Shown one piece after another: positions 1-12,189 of a stretch of 64,000 nucleotides of DNA (the stretch's first letter is position 1; the number at the start of each line of letters is the position of its first letter). The translations under genes and the position numbers were made by a program. The DNA is from Oscheius sp. JU75 (taxonomy: Eukaryota > Nematoda > Chromadorea > Rhabditida > Rhabditidae): assembly GCA_037178855.1 (NCBI GenBank), contig JASJZC010000006.1:4960001-5024000 (forward strand), given 5' to 3'. Under the pieces are notes generated by a model, which was given only the letters and a program-made list of their open reading frames with translations, was not told the origin of the DNA and did not search any database.

Positions 1-3000
1 AGCCGGAGCGAAGAATCAGTTGAAGGAGACCGGCAGCGGCGCTTTGAATCGAGGACAGACGACTGGCCATTTGTAGGAGGACGTGCTCAATCATGACCGA
101 CAAGGCATCCAGAGGGCCACTGTCGAAGAGGAACAGACGGTACTGGAGACTAGTTATACAGCATTCTTCCAGAAAAAACTCACGTGATTGACGAACATGG
201 CAATAGCTGCCAGAGCATGAAGACGAATAGATTCGGGCCAGTTGTCCTTCAGGAACTCGAGATGGAGTGAGAGCAGCTTGGCAAAGATCTCGTTGTGCTC
301 GCCGTTGGAAAGCGCTTTCGAGTGTTTTTGCTGCAACTTGTGTTTGGAAATATTGAGCAAAACCAACCACAAAAAACTTGGAAAAGGTTTGTAGGGCGTC
401 GAGAATGATCATGGCGACTTCTTGGCTCAAGTTGAGCAGCTGGAGCACGGCGAAGGGAATACTCGAGTCATCGTCTTTGCCCGAATCCGTATAGTTGGTC
501 TGATTGAGATCGCTGATCGAGTTTAGGCGGGAGGATGATGGCGGCTGTGGACGGAGCGTTTTATCGGCCGATTTTTGTCTGAGTTTCAGAGTTTTGAAAA
601 GAAGATTCAAGAGAACAAACTTTCTCGTAGTGACAGAAATCGCGTGGTCTCTTCCGCGGTAACTGAAGACACTGGCCACTATTTCGAGCAGATTCAGGAT
701 TGAGAGAGCACGTGATCCGTCTGATTCGAGCCAGATGTCGATGAGAATCCGCCGCGGCAAACGGTGAATGACAAAGAGGACGGAGATCAGGAAGTCGCGA
801 ACTTCTTCCTACAAAAAATTGTGTTCATTGTGATGCAAATACAATGTTACAGCTTTACGGCTAAAGTAAATAAATGAATACAAACCGCATCCAAACGCTC
901 CATAAGCGGTGTGATCAATCCCGGAGCCAGAGTCTTTGTCGGCGATTCGCGGGTCTCGAATGGTTTACTCAGAATCCTCAAGGCGGGTCCCTCTTTCGTG
1001 TCCTGTACGACAAACTCCAGCTCTCCGATAATTTCGACAGCAAAGCGTAAAAGTGGGGCGTAGAGAGTCGCTATCCGTTGTTGCTTGCTCTGAATAGGCG
1101 ATATTTTTGAAATTTGGTATGAATAGGTACTTACCACGTCGGAGTAGCGCGTGTCGAAGCTGTGTTTGGCCAAAAGATTGCGTAAAATGCCAAAAGATTG
1201 ACGTCGGAATTCGCGCGATTCTCTCAGGGATGCTTTGAGTTCTTGGAAGAGAAGTCCGGCCAGGAAATGCCTCGAGGCGTATCCTGCGCTCAGACACCAT
1301 TCATCGGCACACTGAGCATCTAAAATAGAGAAAAGTTTATAGAATGAGGACAAAAGCGTTTACATCTGTCGCTGTCGTACTGCTCCACTGCTGCCGGCTG
1401 AAAGAGTTGACTGAGCCAATTGTAGCCGCCAGTCTGACCGAGGATTCGGGACATGAAGCCAGTTCCTGAAGATTCGCAATTGAAGGCGTTCTTCAATATT
1501 TAAAAATTAATAACTTTCAATATCAGCATTTCTCTTTTGAGCGCTAGTCAAAACACGAAAAACAAACCAGTTGAAGAGACCGTCGTAATGGGCGGCGGCT
1601 GATACTCGACACGGCGGATCTGGTTGTTCAGATCCATCAACACAGGCAGATTGAGCGGAAGCCAATGCTCGTGCTCGCAGACTATCAACAACAGCGTGTT
1701 CTTGTACTCTCTCAGCATCTTCGGCTCGTTCGAATCGTATGCAATAACGGCCTGATAAATCCAGTTGAAGACAGCTCCGCGGTCCAAGAACGTCAGACTT
1801 TTCTTGACAAACGTCGAAATTGCCACATTTGCTTGTCGACATTCCTCCGGTAGCTCCTTGTGGTTCTCAATGACCGTCTTGATCACCGCCTCGACCATCA
1901 AACCGACAGTTTCCAACACATCCGGCGCCAGACGGTCTTTAGGAATTTTCTGAATCAATTTGGGTGAGAGAATAATAAGGAAAGCTCACTCGAAAGAGTC
2001 TGTTATGGATAATATTCTGGGCGAGAGATTTGCCGGCAATTTCGAGGAAGAACCAGAGCTGTGCGAAGATCGTCTTCAGCTCGTCCTTGTCCTTGTTTAT
2101 TTTGGCTCCGCGGATCTAAAACAGTCAAGATTTGAGATCAGTGATATAAAATACCACAGCTGGAAGATATCGGCATATGGAGCTCAAGACGGTCTCCTCA
2201 GCGTGCTCTTCTCCGACAACAAAGTGCAGCTTGACGAACGTTTTCAACAGATTCTTCCGTCCAATACGAAGGCACCGATCGCATATGGATATGATCGTCC
2301 TAAATCATGGGTGTACAAAACGGTGAGGAAATAGGCTGAACCTCATAGTGGCCAGAGCAAGAACATCGGAAGGAGCGTGTGGGAAGATGGAGAAGAGACG
2401 TGACAGCAGGACTGGGAGGAAGGGGAGAAGCTTGTCAATTGGGACGCCGACAAGGGACTAAAACAGTGGGCTTTTGGGATATTGCAAGTGGGATAAGGTG
2501 GTATGTTTCGTGTTTAAATTGCTAATGAGTTAAGAAAGCCCTCACCTCGGTCCATTTGGTTACTTCGTGAACTATCGGGTTATCGGCGTGAAAAGTGGCA
2601 TAGCGGGCCAGTGGCGAGCAGCTGCGAGCCGGCTCTTCCTGAAGTGACTCGTCTCGTGAATGACGCCGGCGCATGAGCGAATTCGTCATCTGGACAGGAC
2701 AGAAGCAGCAGTTAGAAGCGGACTGAACGACAGGAAGACTCACTTTGACCTGATCGGCTGCATCGCCACCACATCCCCGACTCTCTAGCTTCTGACAAGA
2801 CTGGAAGAAGGCCTGAAGACGACTCTCGGTGGTGAAGGCCGACGAGAGAAGACGCAGTCGTACGCGGAAGATTGGTTTGTTCTCGACCCAGCGGATGTCG
2901 TGATCGTCCTGGAAATAGAGGGCTTTTAATTTAAAAAAAAAAACAGCAAATTTTCTATTGAAATGGTGCACCGCGCTAAAGAAAAGTACCGCTCAAGTTC

Positions 3001-6000
3001 CAGGTTAGTTTACTCGCAGTACTAATTAAACTCGACCTTTTCTAGCGCTACAGAGACAATTTCGTTCGTGTAGACTCGATAGGATATCATTAAGCTTCCG
3101 TCCGAGCTCGACGAAATAGACCAACCTTTCCCTGCGAATGTGCTCTGCTCCTGGTGAATGCGGATGGCAGTTCAGCTGCGACGGGAAGACTGATTTCCTG
3201 CTCGTCACTGTCCAACTCGAGTCGATTTTTCCGTACAAGTGGACACCAGGCGTATCCAATCGGCGTCTCGAGACTCTCCGGTGACTTAGCGGTCGACTGT
3301 CCAGAGATTGAGACGTGGGTGAAGGAGAAAAGGATGTGGTCGGAGGCTGTCAACGCGAGTGGCAATTTCATCTTGACCTCGTCGCCGAAAGTCGGGACTT
3401 GTTGATGATGCTGGACTGCACAGCATGCCGACGATGTGAACGGGCCTCCGGGAGCCAGACGATCAAAGACTGCCTACAAATTGAGTGAAATTATTAGGAA
3501 AGGAGAAAATGGTAGTAGCTACTGAACAGAAGTAGGTCTATTAATACCCTCATCGAAAGCGAACTGTAGAATTTTTTTATTTGTATTCTAATAATTTGCA
3601 AATTTATACAAGTGCAATTGGAACTACCAAAGTGCAATTACTGACATTAGAAGAAGGCTGAACAAACCTGATTGGTCTTGTCGTCTCCGCGCACAAATCT
3701 CACGGTACAGGTTATATTTCTGGCTTTCGAGTACAGCTTCTGACTGTCGTATCTGAAGATTCGTCCTAGAGGACAGCAGAGCAAAGATCTTACTTCAAGC
3801 TGAGAGGATAGACGTAGAGCAGATTGATAAGTTCCGTGTGTGGTTCGAGAATGATGTCTCCGAAAGGCTGGACTTCAAAGACTGGCACGACGGGCTCTTT
3901 CGAGTCGAAGTTCCATGGTTTCATGGGAAGAAGAGACGAACTGATTCGACAGGAATAGTCCGCCGGGGAGGCAGTCGAGTCAATCGAGACCGTAACTGAC
4001 GTGTTAGGAATGACCAACTTGCTCTTTTCCGTTCTGAATAGGCCTTTTTGAAACGTTTTACAAGAACAAACTTGACGAAATCGCTCAAGAACTTTTGTAA
4101 ATCCTGCTCCGTCAATCTGTTGTTCTCACAGCGATAAAGAGGTAGGGAGACCGTGTCCACACTGGGACAGCTGTCCAAATGGAGAGGTCTGAAGCAGATT
4201 TTTGTTGAGGAAAAATAAATAAAGGGTACCTGGCTGCCCAGGCGAACCGCTGTCTGTAGGAAGACAGCCTCAAGGCGGACGACTGAATTGATTTGTGAAG
4301 TTTCTGGACGATTTTCGGATCGGGATTTGATCTGAAAATGGTGATAAAAACTAAAAGAACTAAACCTACTTCATGTAAACATCAGCCGTCGTATCCGCGT
4401 GCAATCCTCTGTCGATCCGACAAACCAACCAAAGATTGTCCCTCGCTTGAGCCACAGAGAACAGAGCCTAAATTCGGGGTTTTTGTGCAAGAAGAAATAA
4501 AATAATACCTCGGACAGTTTTGGATTAGTGGAAAGAGCTAGACAAGTGGCAAGAGGATCGCTGGCTCCGGGAGTGACGTCTCTCGATTTGGCGCCAGTCG
4601 ACTGGACGTGAAACTCCTCGGAAAGGCGTCTTCCGCTCTTCGAGTCAAAAAGGAACATCGAGATGAAGAAGGGCTCAATCTGTTCAGTTTTCCCATGGGC
4701 GATTGGCAGCTTCACTGCGAGCTCTTTGTACTTGACAGCAAAGAAATGGGCATGTTCCGGGACTACGGTGTGCATTGTCATGTCTGCAAAAAATTTTGCC
4801 ATTCTAACTGCGGTAAAACCTACTCATATGTCTCATGGAACTGTAAGGATCGGGCGAGCTGCTCCATCTTGTCCGACGGTCTCCGCTCTCCTGTACACAG
4901 CCTCGAGAATCGACTAGGAGAGGCTAAACTTGTAATTGCACGCGAAAAAAATATACGAAACCTGTAATCTGTAATAAAGGGAGAACATGTTGTGTCGTTC
5001 GACCGTCGGCGGCTGAAGGACTCTGGCCGTATTGTTTCTGCCGCGCCATGACGTCAAATCCTTCGATCCGGAGCTGTCGTCGCTGTGTGTACTGACCGTA
5101 TCCTGCTGTGGCTCTGCTCTTCCACCCACCCCCAGTTTTTCCAACTTTTCCGAGCAGACTGATATTGAATCCACTGCAACGTTTAGATATAGTGAATGGA
5201 AAGTGCACAAAACGTACTTTTTGGCGAGAGAGCAATTGCTCGAAGAATGGCCTGCAGCCAGGACTTGATCTCCTCCGTGTCGTCCGAATATACTGTCAAC
5301 GGCTTGGCCGGCTCAACTTTGTCCCCAGTCTCTTCCGCAATTGTGCCAATCTACAACATGACATCCATTGAAAGAATAACAGAGCAGACCTCCAAGATTG
5401 GCCTTCCCTTCTTCGTCTGTCTCAACTGGGCCGAGTTGATTTTGACGAGTTTCGGCTCGTCCTGTGGTGCCTTTCGTATCTCTAGCACAACATCTCCGGA
5501 TTCCTGCCGTCGTACCGAACAGTATCGTTTCTTCCCTGATTTCGGGTTCGGGAGCAGCGTCGCGTCGTTCTTGTTAATGTTCACGTAGCCCTCTTTGATG
5601 ATATCCGGCAGACAAATTCCCTCGTCGTTCGCCTTGGCTTCTTCCTGCGCCAGGTCCGACTCGAAGACTAGCGAGGCTAAGGGGGTCTGTCCGTCTAGGG
5701 TGGATCTGCAAAGGCATATCATGCTGTGCAAATGGGTGCAAATGGGACTTATCAACGCTTAAAAACAGAAAATGAACATACCCCTGATTGAGCTTGTTGT
5801 AATCGCCGGAAAACTTCATGTAGTTGAAGCAGACGGTGTGATAGGGCTGTGAATAGAAGTTGATGGCCTCCTTGGTCAAAAGCCACGCTCTGGAAAGATC
5901 TTCCTGCACTTGAACTGGAACCTCAGTCGACTGTTCCGGCTTCATCAGAATCTCTTCGACGTCATCTCGTGGAAAAAGAAGTAAATCTCGATGTGGATCG

Positions 6001-6371
6001 TTTTCTAGCTGAACATTTCGCTCCGTAATGAATTTTTCATAGTCCAACGGCGAAGAAATAGGCGGAACGCGCTAAAATACCAGTCTTGACTAAAAATTAT
6101 GCCCTACCCATGGATTCTGACTGGACATGACCTTCAGAACGGCATCTCGCTGCTGTTTTGCCTCTCCTGGCTTAATTACACCAGCTGTAAACCTGAATTT
6201 CATGATCTGATGGTGAAATGATAAAGAAGTCTACTTTCTGAGTGGTGTGATCGGCTTGCCTGTCGGATCTGTGAGAGTTGGGACGGAGGCATTGCTCGAA
6301 TGACCACTTGCCACACTTTTTCGGTCTTCGGCCATTGTAGAGCCTCTCGACGAGAGAATAATGGAGCGCAT
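1..6371 (-). CDS. DOCK-family (DOCK6/7/8-like) guanine nucleotide exchange factor, N-terminal part
   Basis: A multi-exon gene reads leftward from an ATG at 6369-6371 and leaves the window at position 1. DOCK proteins activate Rac/Cdc42-type GTPases at the plasma membrane. The second and third exons encode the conserved N-terminal block, including NDPHRDLLLFPRDD and a stretch ending FNYMKFSGDY, as in the DOCK6/7/8 (zizimin-C) group. Exons around 4.2-3.1 kb give a DHR-1/C2-like core: NLLYVYPLSLK, then VPTFGDEVKMKLPLAL, ILFSFTHVSISG and IGYAWCPLV. Exons at 1.35-0.85 kb carry the helical segment with FLAGLLFQELKASL and RIATLYAPLLRFAVE. The catalytic DHR-2 domain is expected to the left of the window. 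Introns are 40-60 bp. The family assignment is firm. The subfamily is inferred from motif resemblance, and exact exon edges in the 1-900 region were not all resolved. I saw no frame break. Confidence 0.85.
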
Positions 6372-7800
6372 GGCTCCACTATCGTTTTTGATTCACTGAA
6401 AACGAACAAGTAGCAAGTTACACCGTTTACTGAGTCAAAGACCAGAAAGCAAGGGTAAAGTATGACCAAACAGATACGATATCAGGGAGACATAAACTTT
6501 GTGTAACTTTGATTCTAAACCCGTTTTTACAAATTTTTATCAGAAAAGGTATGACTTCCGTAAAGGATAAGACTGAACAGATTTGAAGATCCAAATTATC
6601 GGTTTGCAGCCAAGCGCATGGTTTTTGGGCCGTTTGCCGCAACGAGACCGGGGGTGGAAGAGTAAATTGGGGACAATGTTGGTCATGGAAACGGCCAGGC
6701 CATTCGCCATTCAAAAACGGCTTTTGCATACATTTCAAAGGGCGTCTGGGGACATGTCGTCAATGAGAAGTATGTTTGTCGAAAAATGTTGGAAAAAGTA
6801 TAGTAATAGTAGTGAAGTACAAAATCGCTAGAAGACGATTGGAGAAATGACATATAATAAAAACTACATTTTATTCAATAACACGAAAAACATTGAGGAA
6901 GTGGGGGAATGGTTGCTCTGTTCAATGTAACTTTTATTATGATCTTGTTAGTGTTGATTGCTAGATTGAAAAAAAAGTTCGTGATTCCCCGAAAAGTACG
7001 CAATTTTACGTCGCTTGTTTCCCTACGTACGGTATTTTTGTGCTCGCGGCAAAGTTTTTTTTTCATTTAACGAATCACAGGTTATACCAGCCTATAAAAA
7101 AATGACTCCCCGTGCCAAGAAATTTCACGTGACTGGACACAATACCTCTACCTTGGATTGCAAAACCTCAACGAATCCTGTTTATACCAATCGGGGGTAT
7201 GAGTCAGCCTAACAATGGGGTGGAGTCCAGCTGAGGGTTCCCGTGAAGGCATAAATACGCCCCGATCATGGTTCACAAATGTTAGTTTCGTCTGACGTTT
7301 TGATTGCCCTCTGCCCAGAGTCGTAACATCTTTTTCTGTAAGATTATTCTATGTCTCTCCATTACTCGGAGCCCACAACGCTTCTGGTCCGTTTATCAGT
7401 CCGTTCTATTAAGAACAGTTTCTACATACAATACACATAACCACTATCAGTGTCTTTAATTTCTATTTCGATAAATCCATCTTCCCAAAACTTCCTTGGA
7501 ACTGCCACCAGGCATCGTATGTTTGTGACCTGAAGACTGGAAGTAGGTGTGACCACAGCTCTGAAGAGTTCTAAATTTGGTCAAAATGACTTACTGACCT
7601 CCAATTAACCTGCCCTTTTGCCACACCTGTTTCGAGCTTGTTTACCTCTAGCCACAATAATAACCGGCGTCATTTCGGCAGACGGGCGTCCCTCGCGACA
7701 AACACAAAACAACCTTTCATTCGTCTCTCTTTCCCAATCTGCCAGTCTCTCCTATAAGTACTCCTCTTTCAACGAATTTCTTCAGATCTCCCGTCTAAAA
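6372..7800. other. Intergenic region between the divergent DOCK and CYSTM-like genes
   Basis: No convincing exon on either strand. Probably the shared upstream region of the minus-strand DOCK gene and the plus-strand gene starting at 7801. A TATA-like CATAAATA lies near 7250, and TTATACC motifs occur near 7080 and 7182. No promoter is assigned. Confidence 0.4.
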
Positions 7801-8444
7801 ATGAATCAGCCCTACGGAGGACAGTCCTATCCTTCTCAGCCCTACTACAACAATCAACCCGGTTCTGCCAATCTTCAAGGCGGCTACGGACAACCCTATC
7901 CGAATCAGGGATATGGACACCAGACTGTCTAGTCAGTTTTATTTTATCGCAACACAGATCACTTATTTGCTTTCATGTTTCGCACCATGTCAAGAGGATT
8001 CTTGGGCAAATAGGACGTGTAAATGAGTGTCATGGTGACTAGTGAAACTTTGGTGACAGACTTTGGTGTCACTGATGCGCGTTTTGGACATCAAACAACA
8101 GTGGACGACAGTTCCCGTTGGGTAAAATAGTCGCAGATGACCATCACCCTTTTGTGATACCTTTTAAATGTTTTTATCATTCTTTTACAATGACAAAGGG
8201 GAGTGATAATGTAACAGAGTTTGACATAATGCACGAAGGTGTGGAAATTGGCTATCGGCCAAGATGATTGAACTTTCGTAATATCCTGAAACTTCCTAAT
8301 TCAATCATTTTCAGTGTTGAAGAGCGCCGTCGTGGTGGTGGAAACAAGGGTTTTCTAGCCGCCATCTGTGCTGGTCTCTGTTGCGGATGTTGTCTCGAAG
8401 AATGTTGTGACGATGGTTGCTGTTGTTGCGGTATCGACTGTTAA
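7801..8444 (+). CDS. Small CYSTM-like cysteine-rich tail protein, copy 1 (86 aa)
   Basis: Two exons, 7801-7931 and 8315-8444, join in phase (TA|T) to give 86 residues. The N-terminal half is rich in Gly, Pro, Gln and Tyr (MNQPYGGQSYPSQPYYNNQP). The C-terminal half begins with a basic/Gly linker and ends in a dense cysteine run: AAICAGLCCGCCLEECCDD followed by a CCCC block. This is the layout of CYSTM (cysteine-rich transmembrane module) proteins: a disordered Pro/Gln/Tyr region plus a short hydrophobic Cys-rich membrane-associated tail, linked in other eukaryotes to stress tolerance. There is no signal peptide, consistent with tail association. The intron (7932-8314) is long for this locus. 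A paralogue with the same exon break lies at 11315-12012. Family placement rests on architecture only. Function in nematodes is not known to me. Confidence 0.75.
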
Positions 8445-8565
8445 TTTTCCAACTTCTACTTTCATTCCATCACTTACGCATTGTGATCCACTACTGTACG
8501 TACATAATAAATATTTCCTACGGATTCTTTCTCGAATTTCGATAAGATAAGGCTTGCAGTCCACC

Positions 8566-8688
8566 ATGCGGCTCCTGACAGGTAACCAACTTGGCTCTAT
8601 CAAACTCTTGAAGGTTTCAGTTCTGACCGTTGTGGTTCTTTCGACAGTTTCTTCACTCTATGTACCACCAAGCGAGTGCGTTTTATGA
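8566..8688 (+). pseudogene. Possible truncated relic of a C6-type secreted gene (signal peptide only)
   Basis: ATG at 8566; exons 8566-8581 and 8621-8688 join in phase to a 27-residue peptide that is essentially a signal sequence (MRLLTVLTVVVLSTVSSLY) followed by VPPSEC and a stop. It sits directly downstream of the first CYSTM-like gene, exactly as the intact C6-domain gene (12190-12992) sits downstream of the second. That gene also starts with a short leader ending SSLPPK. I infer that a two-gene unit was duplicated and this copy lost its C6 body. It could equally be a short peptide gene or chance. Confidence 0.35.
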
Positions 8689-9047
8689 TTGTCAAAGCTA
8701 CAGTATCTCTGAATACAGATCAAGTGAACCTAGGCTAGAAACTCGTATTTTCCACAAAAGTTAAAACAGTTACAAATGCACACTGAAAACCACACAACTT
8801 TTATCAACTTGGCCTCTTTTGGACGTAGTGAACAATTACCTTAAAAGCGATGTTTCCTTTATATATCGAGTTGTAAAGATGTTAGCATCACAATCTTATG
8901 CTGAGCCCCTGTTTTGTGTAGCCTTTTGATGGCAAGTCTATAGGGCAGCTATGACAATTCACACAGTTACAGTACTACTAAAGCAAAAAGGTTAGAGTCG
9001 TTGCGCCAGAAGCATAGGAGACTGGTATACTGACAGCCAGTCTGAAG

Positions 9048-10646
9048 ATGGACAGGGTGATTATGAACGCTGAGTGAAAACAGGTCATACTTGGACTTTT
9101 GGTTTTGCTCGCTCGCTCAGCTCATTTGAACAAAGTGACAGTCGTTTTTCTGCTCATTCTCTGCCACAATCTCTGGCCATGTTTGGTAAGCACATGGCTT
9201 GCAGAGTTATCAGATTGTTCTTATCAAAAGCAACCGAAACGTTGAAAAGAATGTGGAAAACAGAACAAAACTTATAGAGATGTCCTTCCGGACCTTGGAG
9301 TTCCAAACTATGACTGTGGAGGCGATCTAATGAAGCCTAGTAAGAGCAAACCGACTAATGTGAACTCTCTGAGACCGGCTGACATCAATGTGGTCATGGC
9401 TATGGGAGACTCTTTGACGGTATCAGTCTCTCAATGTCGCTGATCAATGCACTCTATTCCAGGCTGCCAACGGAGCAGGAGCCGAACCCGATGATCCACT
9501 TGGGGTCGTACTTCAGTACAGAGGCCTGGCTTTCCAGGGAGGCGGAGACAACACTCTCGAGGTCCATACGACCATCCCTAACATTCTCAAAAAGTACAAT
9601 CCGAAACTCTTCGGCTATGCGCAAGGAATCGGCTCTCCGGGAGTTTGGGAGGTCGCAAAACTAAATGTGGCCATGCCTGGTGCTAAGGCCAAGGACCTTC
9701 CGAAACAGGCTCGCCAGCTCGTAAACCTTCTCACTCACCACACTGAGGTATTTTTTAAGGAGTTTCCGAACATGCTTGCGAGGTCAGCTTCAGTAGCTAA
9801 AAAAGATAAGATTTTCTCAGGTGATCAGTTGGTGATTAGGCTACAAATAATTGAAAGATAAGCATTTACAAAAAGGGAAGATTATTGGGTTGCTTGCAGA
9901 GATTCTTTCAGGACGTCAGTATAAAGAACGACTGGAAGATCCTGAACATCTTCATTGGAGGCAACGATGCTTGTGACTACTGTGATCATCCGGAATATGT
10001 TCCCAATCAGGATGTACCTCACATCCAGGAAGCGATCCAGATCATTTACGACAATGTTCCCAAGGTTATAGTGTCAATAACTGGAATGCTCCACTTGGAG
10101 GTCTTGAGGAGGACAGAGACTCTTCACCCAAAGTGCAAGGAGTTTCACAAGTAAGTCTTGTCTCACTGTCTCTCTCATCCCAACTTTTAGTCAAGAATGC
10201 GGCTGTGAGGCCAACAAAACTATCACGAACCAGCAGATCTCTGACTACTGTATGCAATATGCCGCTCTAGAGTTGGGAATCCAAACTTCTGGAACGTTTG
10301 AGAAGGAAGACTTCACCGTGGTCGTTCAACCGTTCTTTCACGACATCACAACTCCGCCTCTAACTCCAGATGGCAAGGTCAACCTGGGCTTTTTCGCTCC
10401 CGATTGCTTCCATTTCTCGCAGTATGGACACGCCTTGGTTAGCACCTGGCTGTGGAAGAATATCTTGGAACCGGTTGGAAGCAAGACTACCCAGGGATCC
10501 ATGACTGATCCGTCTCTGCCTCTGGCCTGCCCTGATACGGTTGGTGAATTAACTGTCGTAACTCATCTTTCTAGACATGTCCCTTCATCCGAACGACTCT
10601 GAACAGTCAAGACTGCACCAAGTATCAAACGCCTGTACATAGTTAG
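9048..10646 (+). CDS. Secreted phospholipase B-like GDSL/SGNH hydrolase (about 403 aa)
   Basis: Seven exons join in phase: 9048-9056, 9084-9185, 9264-9419, 9463-9747, 9912-10150, 10191-10539, 10575-10646. The start gives a hydrophobic leader (MDRVILGLLVLLARSAH). The body matches the animal phospholipase B1 type. The segment LRPADINVVMAMGDSLT holds the catalytic serine in the GDS motif (block I). GGND supplies the oxyanion Asn (block III). APDCFHFSQYGHA supplies the catalytic Asp-x-x-His (block V). Such enzymes deacylate phospholipids and lysophospholipids, usually as secreted or surface proteins. The final exon adds two cysteines in a short tail. The 5' end is the weakest part: donors at 9154 and 9185 are both possible, so the mature N-terminus is uncertain. 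No broken catalytic residue was seen. Confidence 0.85.
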
Positions 10647-11314
10647 ATGTGAAATATTTTATCAAAAAGATTAGCGTTTACCTTTCTTCTGTTTGAGGTA
10701 GCGCCTCGGTAGCTGTTTGCTCTCTGACTCATCTCATCCTCCAACCCGCCCAGCCGCAGTCTTTCTCTCGGTTTCATTTCGAATCGATGTCTGCCGTTTC
10801 CCACTCACCATCACTTCTTTTGAATAGATTTAGTGATCGATGGAACCGCGAAGGGGGAACTATTCTCGTGTAGCCGACTATAACAGTCAGCTGTTTTCTC
10901 TCCTTGCCTTCTCCCTAAAAGTTCAAATGTTTGCTCTCCGTCATGTTTTGCTCGACTCATCCCTTGACCACATCAAGTCTATTTATCATCTTGAAGGCAT
11001 CTTGAGTTTTGTTCAATACCTCGTCCTCTTCTTCGGATCTACAACTCAACTCGTGTCTGGGAAAATCTTTGGGCTAAAAGTCTGTTTCTCTGATCATCTC
11101 TCTTGTACGTTTTCAATGTACCTATTTGTCTCACTGGTCTGTGCCTCTTTAATAGTTTCTTTATCGATCAATTTTCTTGAAAGCTTTTGTCAAGACTGAC
11201 CGCCTTACTCTGTCCCTTAAGCAAGAATTGTTTTGGTAGTCAACTCACAAACCATCTCTTCGTCTTACCCGTTTCCCACCTCATTGTTAGAAACTTCTTC
11301 ATCTTTTCAGCAAA
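10647..11314 (+). other. Upstream region of the second CYSTM-like gene
   Basis: No supported coding exon. A pyrimidine-rich run ends in TCTTTTCAG just before the CAAAATG start at 11315. That looks like a 3' splice site (5'-UTR intron or trans-splice acceptor) immediately upstream of the start codon. Confidence 0.4.
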
Positions 11315-12012
11315 ATGAGTCATCATCATCATCACCATCATTGTCCTCCACCTCACGTATGTTTGCCCTCTTTCCTCATCGTCCCACTTTTTTAGCAGCC
11401 ATATCCCAATCAGCCCTACTACAATGCCCAACCTGGAGCCTACCCACCTCCACAGGGCTATTATCCTCAGCCGCAAACTGTTTAGTAAGTTTTAAAAAAT
11501 GCTCACTGGGATGTGCCAGCCGGGAGGCAAATAGAGATTGTTTAAATATGACAGGGAGCACGTGAAGGTGAGAGAATCCCCCCCTCGGGGGAGGAGGATT
11601 CAGAACAAACACAGTCAAAGTATGAACTAACATGTTGTTTTGTGATGATCAGTTTCCGAACTGCCTGTGAAGTTGGAAATTGTGATAATTTTGTATCAAG
11701 ACACGGATCAATTTTGTAGTTCTTTTCAGAGAAGTATGTCAGCAAAGTAGAAAACCAAAAATGACAAGAAACAGAATTGCTGGCTCAGATAGACGTTCTC
11801 GTTATTTCTGAGCACGACGTGGCAGAAATCGTCTTGTCTCCTAGTTATTTTTACCCAGCAATTTAATTTTCAGTGTGCAAGACCATCATCACCGTGGTCA
11901 TGGAGGAGGAGGAGGAGGCGGTCTGATGGCTGCTCTCTGTGCTGGTCTGTGCTGTGGCTGTTGTTTGGAACAGTGCTGTGACGACTGTCTCTGCTGTTGT
12001 TGTCCCTGTTAA
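11315..12012 (+). CDS. Small CYSTM-like cysteine-rich tail protein, copy 2 (89 aa)
   Basis: Three exons (11315-11356, 11396-11484, 11874-12012) join in phase to 89 residues. The first exon is an oligo-His stretch (MSHHHHHHHCPPPH). The second is Pro/Gln/Tyr-rich with NQPYYNAQPG, closely matching copy 1 at 7801. The third has a His/Gly linker and the Cys-rich tail LCAGLCCGCCLEQCCDD followed by CCCCPC. The last intron sits at the same codon (TA|T, Tyr) as in copy 1, so the two are paralogues. Copy 2 gained a short upstream exon. The second acceptor is a TAGCAG tandem site, so one Gln may be alternatively included. The role is inferred only from CYSTM-type architecture: a membrane-associated Cys tail with possible metal or redox interaction. 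Confidence 0.75.
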
Positions 12013-12189
12013 GAGACTCTCTGTACAGTTCATAAACAGTTTTTTTACCCCCATCCAATGCCCGTTCTTTTCATCGTGGCGCATCCGGTCACAGGTCGAA
12101 TTTGTTCAGCTTCTGTTTCGTCGAGCAGGCGGCGGATCAACGCCGAATGGAAGTCATTCGTGGCTGCTTCAAGCGCCTAAACCGGCAGC

